Positions 51,601-59,681 are shown, numbered from the stretch's first letter. The stretch: 64,000 nucleotides of DNA from Chloranthus sessilifolius (GCA_021018995.1 CM037584.1:51774811-51838810); one strand, 5' to 3'. The notes: generated from the letters alone by a model not told the origin. Translations and numbers: made by a program.

Positions 51601-54600
51601 AAAGAAATGACGTTGAATGATATTTGAGGTAGCTGAAATGAGCAATTTAACATGTTATCGTCCTATGTCACTGAATTACAGAGGGTTGATCTAAACGTAC
51701 AGACTGAATTGTGTCACAAGCCTGATAATGTCTTTCAGAGGTTCTTAGTAGCATTTGGACCTTGCATTAGGAGCTTCCGTAATACTTTGCGAAGAATAAT
51801 TACGGTAGATGGGACACATTTGCGCAGACGATACAAAGGAGTGTTATTAATAGCTACGAGGATAGACGGGAATAGACATTTATTCCCTATAACGTTCGGC
51901 GTTGTATCCAAAGAAAATGAAGATCATTGGATATGATTCATTGATCTATTAGGGAGACGTGTAATGGAGGACTTTCAAGAGCAGTTTGTATTGATATTAG
52001 ACCAGCAGAAAGGGTTGATGGAAGTTGTGCATAATATTTTTTCTAACGCCTTTCACAGCTATTGTATGTGACACCTAACTTTGAATCTTTTATATATATA
52101 TAAGGATACAATCTCCTGATCGCTGTTCTGGGTTGCTGCTCATGCATTCTCGGAGGCAAAATTTAAAAGAATTTTACAAAAAATAGAAGATGAGGCCCCC
52201 TCGAAATGTACAACATGGATTAAAGAAGTCGACGACTATTTCTGAGCGTACGCATATTTTTCAGGAAAGCGTTATGATATGCTGACAATAAATATAGCAT
52301 AAAGTATTAATAGTGTATTGAAGATAGCCAGAGGAACCGATCGTGACAATGCTAGAAATCATTTGCACGAAGGTAGCCGAATTCTACCTCCGGTGTCAAG
52401 AGGAAGGAAATAAAATGACAGACATGTTGACACCGATAGCGGAAGAGCACCTAATACGAAATTTAGGGTGGGCCCGTCGAAAGAACGTTGTTCCCTATGG
52501 TCGCGATACATTTCAAGTTAAATGGAGGTATTACACTCACAGTGTCGATCTAGAGAAACGAACGTGCACATGCAGACATTGGGCTATCCATGGATTACAA
52601 TATTCGCATGCGGTTGCTGCATTATCGCGCAGGAATAGGGACAAAGAGATTCCTCAGTTTTGTGAGCATTAGTTTACTGGTGCCTTATTTAGGGAAACTT
52701 ATAAAGAACACTTTGTTCCGACCATTGATAAGCGCCAATGGACCGTCGTAAGGAAAGACATCAAAGTTTTTGCTCCCCTCAGGATACGTCAAGCCGGTTG
52801 CCTGAAGAAAATGAGGATAAGATCTAAAGGAGAAGTTCGACCACTAGCGTGTAAAAATTGCAACGAATACGTACATAACCGCCGCTCATGTAAATTTGTT
52901 AGAATATGAAACCTATTTCATAGTGCAATTTACAAAAATGAGATTAGATCGAATATTTCCTTAACTTGTCAAATTTTTCTGAAGTTTTTTTATTTTTAAT
53001 CTTGCCGAATTATTACCAAAACCCAAATTGGTGATTATGAACTTGCAATCTATCATTGAACTTGTCTCAACCCAATGAAACAAGCTGATAATTAGAGGTA
53101 TAAAATATTTAAAAAGTTAGGAGAGTCCAATTCTCAATGTCTCAACCCAATTGTTGACGGTTCGGATCACCCACATCTTAAACAATATGGGCTAGTTTCA
53201 AGAGTCCCGATTATAATTCATCCTTTTAAGACCCGACCCAAACTGGCCCTGTCGGACACAACCCAACCCATTGAGACCCCTACGGTGATGGTTTAACCTA
53301 ACTTTAATAGCATAATTCACATCCACTAATTTAATGTCACACCATTGAAGTGTGATTATTATCTTGACATCCAAGTGGCAATCTATCATTAAAACATGAC
53401 TCATTCGAAAGAAACGTGCCTATAATTAGTGGATGTGAACTATTCGATTAATGATCTTTAATATCATCCATTAAAAAATAGGGCTAGGCCACCGCTTCAA
53501 GAGGTCCCAATTATAATTCTCTCATTTAATTAAGACCAGGCCCAAGCCATTGAGACTATGGTGATAGGTTTTCTATAAGCTTGATAATCTTAGGATGTTA
53601 TAGTCAATGGTATCAACAGGCTAGATGTAGGGGTCATCCATACATAGCATACTTACCATGTTGTTCCTTAATTTGGATCGTCCACATGGTATTCCTTCAA
53701 TTGAATTTTTATCTCACACCATTGGAGTGTGATTTATTATTATGCGTTGTGGCATCAGGTGCAAGGTTGGCATCAGGTGCAAGGGTAGAAAAATTTAGAA
53801 ACATTTTTATTGTGTTTACTGAGTTAGATCGAAACAAAAAAAAATTTAGAAAAATTCAGAAAAATTCATCTCTAAACAAAAATTTATACAGAATTTACAC
53901 AATAAAAATTTACACATAATTTATACAAAAATATATAAGTGAAAGAAAAATAACTACTCAGTTATTTTTTCAAACGTGCACAAGGAATGTCCGATTTCAG
54001 CTCAAAATTGCGGCATGTTTTTCTCGTTGAAATCTATTCTCCTCAGCTCGAAAAAGTATTTAATATACTTCAATACAAAAATACCACAGTCCCAACCGTT
54101 GTGTTGGTAGAGAAGATCGACACCGTCCATCACCGTTAGCTGCCACGGTTGATCGAGAGCAGAACTCAATCCGATAGTGTGAAGAAGTCACGACAGGTGA
54201 TGCAACAAACTTTCTTTGTGCGATTCGAACTTCCTTGAACACTCTGGGTTGGCCGGGTCTATTAGCTTCACATCGCGGTTCACTACAGACACAATAGCCA
54301 ATGCTCAATGTTGATGTCTCTGGCTATGCATTGGAAAATAAATTTGTGTGTAATCGGAGATTTAATTAGTACTGTATTTATTAAAAAATATAAAAAGTGT
54401 TAATGTAATCTAAAAAAGAACTTACCGTCCCACAATCGACAGCATTAATATCGCGTGTCGTACTCTTAAACAGGACTTCAAGCGGTTTGCACTGGTGACG
54501 AACATTCCACCTTTCACAGTACGCCTCCCATTTATCTAAGTCATTGAGTGGTTGTAGATTTTCATCAACCATAAATTTATTAAATTTTGAGTGATCCGCT

Positions 54601-57600
54601 ATAATCAGGGTCTGTAATTGATCATTAGAATAATTCATTAATTGAAAGACATGAATGACGTAAATAAATAAAGACAGATAAATAAATAAATAATAAATAA
54701 ATAAAATGATACCATGGCCGAGGCCGATGCAAACTAGCTCTTTTCCGTCATTTTCGTAAATATAGTCATTTTTAATCTTTAAGACTTTAAAGTATACGAC
54801 CATCACTTCATTGTCAAGCCACCCCCTTTCCTTGAGGACCCTTAAATTTTCTACGGTGACGTCAACACCAAATATAGTATTCACAAGCGCAAGATCTTCA
54901 TCCGTGGGCCGGTTCCATATACTGAGCATAAATTTATGTTCTATGGACTGTGGCTCTTCTTTTTCAACGACGACCACTCTTTATTATTTTACACCTTCTT
55001 GTCTAGTTGGAGTCTTTCTTTTCTTCCGTGCTTGCAACTCGTACCCCGTACCCCTTTTTTTAAAGTTGATTTTACTCTTTGACGCATAAAGCTTCACTAG
55101 TAGTGATTTAAGTGATGTCAGCTGCGACTCGTAAGTAGGCTGGGTTACTGGAGGTTCAACCGCATTGTCGATTGACGGTTGGAGTGTAGTGGGATGAGAG
55201 GAGGAAGGCTTGGGTGTAGACGATTGAGGGTAAATGAGTTCAAACGAAGAAGGTTGTGGTTTAAAGGGTTGAGTGGTAGAAGGCTTAGGTAAAGAGGGCT
55301 CAGAAGGTTTGGGTGCAGAGGTTTGAGTGGTAGAAGGCTTACATAAAGAGGGCTCAGGAGGTTGAGAGGGAGGGGACTTGAGGGTAACAAAAGTATAAAA
55401 AAGTATTGAAGATAGCGCATCATTCTATATAATTATAAAAAAAGAAATTAAATTAATTCATTCGCCATATCCGCTATCGTAGGATAGTGATACGCTAATT
55501 TAAGATAGCGATCCGCTATCTTAAATTAGTGGACAACTATTTTAAGATAGCGGATAGCTATCTTAAGTAACTAAAAATGACATAAAAAAATTTATAAAAA
55601 TTTATATATTTTAATTTTTAAGATAGCTATTTTAAATGAAAAAATTATATAAAATGATAGCTCTTTTTATATTTAAGATAGATTTACCGTTATTAGTGTT
55701 AGTGATCTAAAAATAATTATATAAAAAAAATTATATACCTTTGATAAATGAGATTTTACTGCCTCAAGATCATTCTTCATAGCAGCATCTTCGTCATTCA
55801 AGTAAGCTACTTGATCTTCTAAAGACTCTACTTTCGCCTCTAATATTTTCTTGTCTCTTCCGAGCTGCTCAATAGTTATCGCCTGTCTTTTTAAAATAGC
55901 AAAGGCGCGATTGAAATCGCCTTTCATTTCTCTATCTGCCATCCGGAAAGACGAACACTCTTTACGAAGCTCCGTTACTTCGTTTATAAGTTGGAGATGC
56001 CTAACAAGTTGTTCTCTTGTTGGCTGTTGCATACTTTTCGGTTCTTTCTTCTTTGATTTCTCTTGATGACGTAGAGCAATCTCGTAATCGTCATTATCGT
56101 CACTGTTATCATCGTCATCATCCTCATCGTAAACATCGTGTATCTCTTTCGCTCTTTTTTGAGTCAGGTGTTCATGTTCTTTTTTTCATTCTTTTTTCAT
56201 ATCTCTTTGCCTGAAGAAGAGCCGAACTGATTGATATTGTAATTCATGTTTCTCAACATCGAGGTTGACGATGACCAGAGAGTTAAGAATTTTTTCTCGA
56301 TAATAATTTGGATCACGGCTGAATTTCATTGTTTCCCATTTCAACAGCCTCGAAAAAGAACTTTTCAGCTGAGTATGAGAGGGGTGGATTTATGGAAAGT
56401 GCTCCAACACCCAAATCTGTAAAGCGATAGTGCACCCGTAGATGCTATATTGCCATTTTGGCGCCACTTTTGCCACTTCTTTTCTGCCTATCGCTTTACA
56501 TATGCAATCAACTAAATTTTTGTAAACCACCAAACCCCACGGATATTCGTTGAGTTCTTCGAGGTTATCAACTAAGTTCAAGTATTTACTATCCACTTCC
56601 TGGTATGTGTCCGGAAGTAAGAATGGGCATACGAGAAACAACAACGAGAATTTCAAAAATTTATCGTTAGAAAGCTAGGCACTATTAATAATTTATTCAA
56701 TACGAGACCTTTTTGCTGGCTGTCCCCGAAAGAATTTGTATCGAATGGTTTCTCCCTCTCTTATAGTCACATGCTCAGTCTCAAAACCTGTTAACATATT
56801 AAGGCCTAAAATCAATGATATATCGGCCTCTTCCAGAACTACTTTGGTGTTCTTTACCTTAAACATGTTATCTTTAACTCAGAAGCTCAATATCGCGTCA
56901 ACAAAGTCTCCAATAAAGAGTAAATTCTCTGTAATATTAAATGGATGACCGAAAATTGATTCATCTAGTATTTTCTTCATCTCTTCGTTACAATGCATGT
57001 AGAATTTTTTAACACTAACTCATGTACATTTTTCGTAGGCCTTTAATTGCGTAGACATCTTAGAATCAGAGAGTGGTAACTGCATAGATCATAAAAACAA
57101 CTAAGTAATTAAAAAAATAATTTTAAAAATATATCGCTTCATACCGCTATTTTAGCGTAACGTTTCGCTACCTTACCTCTATCTTAGCGTAGCAGAACGC
57201 CATCTTAGAGTAGCATTCCGCTACGATAAGTTAGCGGTAAGGTAGCATTCCGCTATCTTAGGGTAGCGTTCCACTACGATAAGATAGCGGTAATGTAGCG
57301 GATTAGGATAGAATAAAAGTGAGGAATAAAATTTTCATAAAAAGCAAAAAAAATACTTGAAAAAAAATTACCGATGTGTCATCGCTTCGTCGCCACTTCA
57401 TTGCGGCTCTCTTAGTAATTACAGCAGTAATTGTGAAAAGTGAAAAGTAAAAAGTTATTAACAATTTAAAAATATAAAGGATTTTAAAACACAAGGGTAT
57501 TTGAGACATTTCAATATCGGTACTGACATAGGAAGGGCTTGGCTTGGAGCTGGCCTTTTAAGGCTGAAAGCACATATTTTCCTAAAATAAATAATTTTGT

Positions 57601-59572
57601 ACACCCACTTTAAAGGCTTAGTAGGTGTGCTGTGGTGCACTTGCCAAAATGCCAACCATATCTTTAAAGGATAGCCTTAAATGCACTCATCAAATCAGAC
57701 TATAGAGATCATTTTTCATCCCAATCTTTACACAATAAATCTTAAAATCATGGTGCACTTATCAAACGGTCAGATCCTGATTCCACGTGACACACATTCC
57801 TAAAAATGAATGTTAGATGATCACAATCACTTTTGGGGATTTGTGCAACGTGGAATCAAGATCTGACTATCTAATAAATGCATAAAGATTTCAATATTTA
57901 TTGTGTGGAAGATTGAGATGGAAAACAATCTCCACCATCTGATTGAAGGTAGTCAACAATTTTTATGGTGGAGATGTGTTGTTCTTTACAGTTTGACAGG
58001 TGCATATAATGCTACCCATCTTTAAAAGTGAAAAGATATGAGAGCAGACTACTTGCAGTGGAAAATTGTGTTGTTGCACCTAAGCTAAAAAGAAAGACAT
58101 GGCAAACACCATCTAAGCTGTCTCATTTGAAGGGTGTGATGAAAATATATTGAGTGTCAAAGATTGGCATTAAACATGATCTCTATCATATGATTAGACA
58201 TTGTCAAAGTTCATCATCTTATTCAATGGTTGACTTTGTTAAATTAAACAAAGAGATAATTTTTTGTGCTAATTTTTAGCACCGTAGATCTTTACACCAT
58301 GGCCTTTAAATCAATTGGCTTAGATAGTATATGCACGTGGCACAAGTCTAAAAATAAGAGCTTCCTTTTAGCCTAAGTGCAACAATATCGCTACCAATAT
58401 GCTTTACTTTATCGTAAAATGTAGAGTTTGTCTTTTGACTTAAGTTTTGGTAAAATGTGTACTTTGAAAAGATATTTTTAAAATCCATGTTTTTTAAGGT
58501 GTATACTATCAAAATGTGTGTTGAAAAACACAACTTGATTTAAAAGGCTGCTCAAACAACTTTTCTATTGAAGGACTCAATCCAACACCCTTAAACAAAG
58601 GACTCAATCCAACACCGTTAAACAATCTTTCAATTTTAGGATTAAATCCATTATCGTTAAGTGAATGGACATGCCATCGTGACCGTACATTTCACCAAAA
58701 GTTTTGCTTCCCCTTCACACAGTATAAACATTTCGTATCTCTAGTTAATTCCACATTTCCGATTTAAATGTTTTAAAACGAGAGTTCCATTCAGAATTCT
58801 AGCAATTTGTATATTGTTCTTAAAGTTTCTTCCAACAGCATATTAAAAAAGGTAAAAAGAAAAAAGAGAGATGTATTCGGAAAAGGTGTATCAACTATCA
58901 TTAAATTGGTCACAACACAGTGCCAAGCGAAAAGGTGTCTCAACTATCATTAAATTGGTCACAACACATTGCCAAACGAGTCATATCTTGGAGTCTCAGG
59001 CGCAGAGAGCAGCGCTCTGTTCGGGCGCAGATCACTTTAAAATGGGACCGTGTTTGGTTGTAAGTAAGGATCAAAATTTTGGATTTTGTTTCGGTTTCAG
59101 GCTGGTCCGAAACCAAAATTAAGGCCAAAAACCTCATACAGACCGAAATTTTCCGAAATTTTAACATTTTGCTTCAGTTTTGGTGGGGACCGAAATCGAA
59201 ATTTCAGGCATTTCGGCCGAAATGTTGAATTATGGTTGTAAGTGTTTTTAGCTCTTTCGAAGAGTAAAAGAGCTGAATTAAAAGAGTTATTTAAACTTGC
59301 TCTTTTAAGTGGGCTGCTCTTTGCCTCCAAAGAGCAATCCCAAACAGAGCCTAGCTTCCTTTAATAAATCTTTAAGGCATCTCATGTCTAGTTAGTGATG
59401 ATGATTAGGGTGATTCAAGAGCCTATATTGAATTATGCAGGTGATCCCAGTCGCCAGTATGCTTGAAACTGCCGGAGCAAACATGGCCGTCCTCCTCGCT
59501 CCACATTCCTTCACCGCGTTAGATTTGTCCGTTGCTTCGACCATTGATGTGGAATATAAATCTTCTATATAA
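31844..59572 (+). CDS. ASD1: Alpha-L-arabinofuranosidase, GH51 (ASD1/ARAF1 type)
   Basis: Seventeen exons encode 668 residues, close to the ~675 usual for plant ASD proteins. Known role of the family: release of terminal alpha-L-arabinofuranose from arabinoxylan and arabinan in the cell wall, some also acting on xylosides. Seen: a hydrophobic segment LGVLLYTIFVLYAL at residues 8-21 (signal peptide, so apoplastic), then the conserved block ending NLFGIFFE-EINHAGAGGLW across exons 1-2, a CBM-like N-terminal sandwich (about 75-238), the (beta/alpha)8 catalytic region (about 239-520) with acid/base Glu383 in AIGNED and nucleophile Glu461 in VSEYAV, and a C-terminal beta domain ending YKSSI. Start chosen as the first in-frame ATG, with A at -3 and G at +4. 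All junctions keep frame; introns are GT-AG except intron 9 (GC-AG). The last intron is 11.2 kb because of a Mutator-like insertion. No disabling mutation seen. Confidence 0.95.
32405..32825. repeat. GTATCCGTATCGG-rich repeat in intron 1
   Basis: Two zones (32428-32475 and 32720-32800) contain GTACCCGTATCGTATCC, GGATACCGATAC and GTACCCGTATCGTACC words, arranged like the ends of a short foldback. Limits not resolved. The rest of intron 1 holds only A-rich tracts. Confidence 0.4.
33683..33737 (+). CDS. ASD1: ASD exon 2 (residues 58-76)
   Basis: Encodes EINHAGAGGLWAELVSNR, a conserved GH51 block. Acceptor CTGCAG, donor GTAATG; ends after base 1 of codon 76. Confidence 0.93.
33924..34135 (+). 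CDS. ASD1: ASD exon 3 (residues 76-146)
   Basis: Encodes GFEAGGPNTPSNIDPW through NPGFWGM, the start of the carbohydrate-binding-like sandwich. Acceptor TTCTCAG, donor GTATGA. Confidence 0.93.
34550..34671 (+). CDS. ASD1: ASD exon 4 (residues 147-187)
   Basis: Encodes NIEQGKTYKVVLHVRS and following beta strands; one N-glycosylation-type site in NLSVS. Donor GTGAGT after two bases of codon 187. Confidence 0.93.
34773..34926 (+). CDS. ASD1: ASD exon 5 (residues 187-238)
   Basis: Encodes VSDWIKVELLLES through GVIWLDQVSALPSDTYK, the end of the sandwich domain. Intron 5 (34927-36800) contains a SINE. Confidence 0.93.
35833..36037 (+). mobile_element. tRNA-derived SINE in intron 5 (205 bp)
   Basis: A head with a box-A-like GGTTAGGCAACCTGG and a box-B-like GAGTTCTAATCCC (RNA polymerase III promoter elements) is followed by a non-tRNA body and a poly(A) tail. 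Flanking repeats of 13 bp, AGATTAAAGGAAT (35820-35832) and AGATAAAAGGAAT (36038-36050), match at 12 of 13 bases. Sense to the host gene. Confidence 0.8.
36590..36632. repeat. (AT)n microsatellite
   Basis: About 21 uninterrupted TA dinucleotides in intron 5. Confidence 0.95.
36801..36870 (+). CDS. ASD1: ASD exon 6 (residues 239-262)
   Basis: Encodes GHGFRNDLFGMLADLKPRF then IRFPG, the entry to the catalytic barrel. Donor GTATAC after base 1 of codon 262. Confidence 0.93.
38063..38208 (+). CDS. ASD1: ASD exon 7 (residues 262-310)
   Basis: Encodes GGCFVEGEWLRNAFRW and WTDDGLGYFEFLQ, hallmark GH51 barrel segments. Acceptor ATATTAG, donor GTAGGT. Confidence 0.93.
38318..38363 (+). CDS. ASD1: ASD exon 8 (residues 311-326)
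   Basis: Encodes LAEDLGALPIWVVNN. Only 46 bp; acceptor ATGCAG and donor GTACTT. Confidence 0.92.
38458..38510 (+). CDS. ASD1: ASD exon 9 (residues 326-343), GC donor
   Basis: Encodes GVSHNDQVDSSSILPFVQ. It ends GTACAG followed by GCATGT: a GC-AG intron (38511-41974, 3464 bp). Using the nearest GT four bases on would shift the frame. Confidence 0.9.
40102..40800 (+). other. Open frame of 222 codons ending before a poly(A) run, intron 9
   Basis: An uninterrupted frame runs 40102-40770 and is followed at 40790-40800 by an A-run after TTTTATCTC. No domain is recognised. The opposite strand is also open for 129 codons, so it may be chance. The A-tail suggests the 3' end of a retroposed sequence (LINE-like tail) inserted in the intron. 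Not called a gene. Confidence 0.35.
40801..41152. mobile_element. MITE with ATGATCTTACACCATT ends, intron 9
   Basis: Starts ATGATCTTACACCATT and ends AATGGTGTAAGATCAT, a perfect 16-bp inverted repeat. It abuts the A-run of the preceding retroposed-looking segment. A small palindrome, AAACACC...GGTGTTT, follows at 41155-41180, and the same combination occurs near 1363-1430. Target duplication not resolved. Confidence 0.65.
41975..42119 (+). CDS. ASD1: ASD exon 10 (residues 344-392), acid/base Glu383
   Basis: Encodes DILNSIEFARGDPDSPWGS through YMAIGNEDCGKKNYR. The GNE glutamate, codon 42092-42094, is the general acid/base of clan GH-A enzymes. Confidence 0.94.
42210..42495. mobile_element. 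hAT-type MITE with GATACGTATCGG repeats, intron 10 (286 bp)
   Basis: Perfect 8-bp duplication GGTACAGT at 42202-42209 and 42496-42503. Tips CAAGGTAT / ATACCTTG are a perfect 8-bp inverted repeat. The interior is built of CGATACGTATCGG, CGGTATCGG and GTCTCGG words on both strands. It lies 91 bp after exon 10. Non-coding. Confidence 0.88.
44451..44478 (+). mobile_element. Extremely 5'-truncated retroposon: TTTTCTC plus poly(A)
   Basis: Only seven bases plus about 21 A residues are inserted between two copies of AACTAAGCTTTTATG (44436-44450 and 44479-44493). A 15-bp duplication flanking an A-tail is the mark of target-primed reverse transcription. Confidence 0.8.
44675..44793 (+). CDS. ASD1: ASD exon 11 (residues 392-431)
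   Basis: Encodes NYLKFFGAIKAAYPD, ISNCDASS and DMYDYH. Acceptor GGCCAG, donor GTAAGA. Confidence 0.93.
44931..45005 (+). CDS. ASD1: ASD exon 12 (residues 432-456)
   Basis: Encodes VYTSANNMFSRAHQFDN and TTGPK. Exactly 25 codons; acceptor TGGATAG, donor GTGTAA. Confidence 0.93.
45089..45192 (+). CDS. ASD1: ASD exon 13 (residues 457-491), nucleophile Glu461
   Basis: Encodes AFVSEYAVTGKDAGKGS and LAEAGFLVGLERN. The SEY glutamate, codon 45101-45103, is the catalytic nucleophile by family homology. Confidence 0.94.
45266..45500. repeat. GGTATC/GATACC repeat in intron 13
   Basis: Starts CAAGGTATCAATTG, like the tip of the hAT-type MITE in intron 10, and continues with TAGGTATAGGTCGATACC and GGCTGATACATCAG words. 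The other tip and duplication were not found. Confidence 0.4.
45984..46040 (+). CDS. ASD1: ASD exon 14 (residues 491-510)
   Basis: Encodes SDTVDMASYAPLFVNDHDR, a conserved segment of the barrel end. Donor GTACCT after two bases of codon 510. Confidence 0.92.
46235..46433 (+). CDS. ASD1: ASD exon 15 (residues 510-576)
   Basis: Encodes WNPDAIVFDSWQQYGTPSYW and SAITWQRSEDSIYFLRIK, leading into the C-terminal beta domain. Intron 15 (46434-48108) holds a hAT-type MITE. Confidence 0.93.
46569..46731. mobile_element. hAT-type MITE, intron 15 (163 bp)
   Basis: Starts AGGGGCAGCCCTGAGATTTT and ends CCCAGGGCCGGCCCTG, a well-known plant hAT-derivative end type. Flanks AGGTTTCT (46561-46568) and TGGTTTCT (46732-46739) match at 7 of 8 bases. 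Non-coding. Confidence 0.75.
48109..48255 (+). CDS. ASD1: ASD exon 16 (residues 577-625)
   Basis: Encodes IVNFGTNLVNLTISLHGL through ENSFSVPNK; NLT is a potential N-glycosylation site. Donor GTATGC opens the 11185-bp intron 16. Confidence 0.92.
48385..48560. repeat. CCGGTAC/GGTACCGG repeat in intron 16
   Basis: Contains GGTCCGGTACTGG, an inverted pair AAGGGTTAATA...TATTAACCC(TT) with shared TATACTGGGT, and GGTACCGGTACATACC. Looks like a decayed foldback of the GATACC-type family. Limits uncertain. Confidence 0.4.
49876..50096. repeat. Eleven contiguous 19-21 bp palindromes
   Basis: Units abut without spacers at 49876, 49897, 49916, 49937, 49956, 49977, 49997, 50016, 50037, 50056 and 50077. 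Each is nearly self-complementary around a GCG..CGC core, for example AAGTTAGCGCCGCTAACTT (49897-49915). Arms differ between units but stay paired within them (GGTAGCG/CGCTACC, GTTAGCG/CGCTAAC, CAGCG/CGCTG). The array ends 66 bp before the transposase ATG. Confidence 0.9.
50163..52909 (+). pseudogene. MURA-type transposase remnant
   Basis: The frame opens at ATG 50163 (MNVLVLCHFDGVRVGDNTY) and continues through KKELVFVELSDSDDL to an acidic linker. The catalytic core shows the first Asp in IITVDGTHLRRRYKGVLLI (about 51805) and the second in LILDQQKGLMEVVHNIF (about 51995). The region of the third acidic residue (LFWVAAHAFSEAKF, near 52123) is in another frame. The C-terminus has a SWIM-like zinc motif CTCRHWAIHGLQYSH (about 52568), in which the third ligand, normally Cys, is Tyr, and a CxxC-H-C knuckle CKNCNEYVHNRRSC (about 52852). 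Stops at 50232 and 50514 and several frameshifts make it non-functional. This enzyme class cuts and joins element ends through a DDE site. Confidence 0.88.
52910..54050. other. MULE interior without genes
   Basis: Two segments (53290-53460 and 53700-53750) contain CATCCACTAATTTAATG, CACACCATTGAAGTGTGATT and AAGTGGCAATC(C/T)ATCATT words that also occur in the MITE 40801-41152, so a related MITE has landed here. The rest is AT-rich without coding signs. Confidence 0.5.
54400..57085 (-). pseudogene. Ulp1-like (C48) protease with DUF1985-type domain, MULE-borne
   Basis: On the minus strand: a start near 57085 (MQLPLSDSKMSTQLKAY), then a DUF1985-like part with EEADISLILGLNMLTGFETE, YPWGLVVYKNLVDCICKAIG (about 56540) and YSIYGCTIALQIW (about 56425); a coiled-coil stretch (about 56030-55740); a Pro/Ser/Thr-rich linker with KPSTTQ repeats (about 55420-55150); and a Ulp1-like core with RGWLDNEVMVVYF (about 54820) and DCG of the catalytic cysteine (about 54437). 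Apparent introns exist: a donor GTATCA after GGCCATG near 54715 with an acceptor near 54615, and a donor GTAAGT just after DCG. Stops interrupt the N-terminal part, so it is probably dead. In plants such transposon-borne ULP frames are known; their role is unclear. Confidence 0.75.
55465..55565. repeat. Second palindrome array in the MULE
   Basis: About four 20-21 bp palindromic units of the same type as at 49876-50096, such as AAGATAGCGGATAGCTATCTT less its last base, contiguous from about 55483 to 55565. It lies between the Pro-rich linker and coiled-coil parts of the ULP-like frame, probably in an intron. Confidence 0.75.
57135..57302. repeat. Third palindrome array in the MULE (right subterminal)
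   Basis: Repeated GTAGCATTCCGCTA, GTAGCGTTCCACTAC, TAGCGGTAAGGTAGC and similar words, each partly self-complementary with a 3-5 base centre. Less regular than the left array. It lies just upstream of the minus-strand ULP-like start, as the left array lies upstream of the transposase start. Confidence 0.75.
57685..57950. mobile_element. Foldback segment in intron 16
   Basis: Arms of about 90 bp pair imperfectly: CAATCTTTACACAATAAAT with ATTTATTGTGTGGAAGATTG, and CAGATCCTGATTCCACGT with ACGTGGAATCAAGATCTG. Related in layout and words to the foldback at 25826-26620. Non-coding. Confidence 0.6.
59065..59234. mobile_element. hAT-like MITE, AAGGATC family copy 1 (170 bp)
   Basis: Perfect 8-bp duplication GTTGTAAG at 59057-59064 and 59235-59242. 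Starts TAAGGATCAAAATTTTGG; the interior alternates CCGAAA and TTTCGG words. Lies 207 bp upstream of the last ASD exon, inside intron 16. Confidence 0.8.
59441..59572 (+). CDS. ASD1: ASD exon 17 (residues 626-668, stop)
   Basis: Encodes VIPVASMLETAGANMAVLL, APHSFTALDLS and the end YKSSI, then TAA. The acceptor TTATGCAG lies 1858 bp past the end of the Mutator-like element. The match to the usual ASD C-terminus is clear although the exon is far from exon 16. Confidence 0.93.
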   Translation: MIPVASMLETAGANMAVLLAPHSFTALDLSVASTIDVEYKSSI

Positions 59573-59681
59573 TACAAAAAAGAGAAGCAATCTTAAATAA
59601 TTGTAAATAACTGAATTAAAGAAAAAAGAAGGGGGGGTTGGCTTCTATGCTTGCTAGGCCTATTTATTCATGTAATTTTAC

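Larger units (their letters stand above)
49536..57582 (+). mobile_element. Mutator-like element, Kaonashi (ULP-bearing) type, 8.05 kb
   Basis: A perfect 9-bp duplication TAAAATAAA (49527-49535 and 57583-57591) flanks terminal inverted repeats. The left starts GGAAAATTTGCACTTTCGG, the right, reversed, GGAAAATATGTGCTTTCAG, and the match resumes further in with AAAAGGCCAGCTaCAAGCCAA. The right repeat has lost about 40 bp. Nine-base duplications and long TIRs define Mutator-like elements. Inside: a MURA-type transposase remnant on + (50163-52909), a Ulp1/DUF1985-type frame on - (about 57085-54400), and three palindrome arrays. Convergent transposase plus ULP-like gene is the known Kaonashi arrangement. 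The element lies in the last intron of the ASD gene, same strand as its transposase. Confidence 0.92.

Noticed and set aside
54060..54308. Terminal exon of the ULP-like gene
   Set aside because: The donor after DCG suggests a further exon downstream, but none of the frames here resembles the end of a C48 protease.
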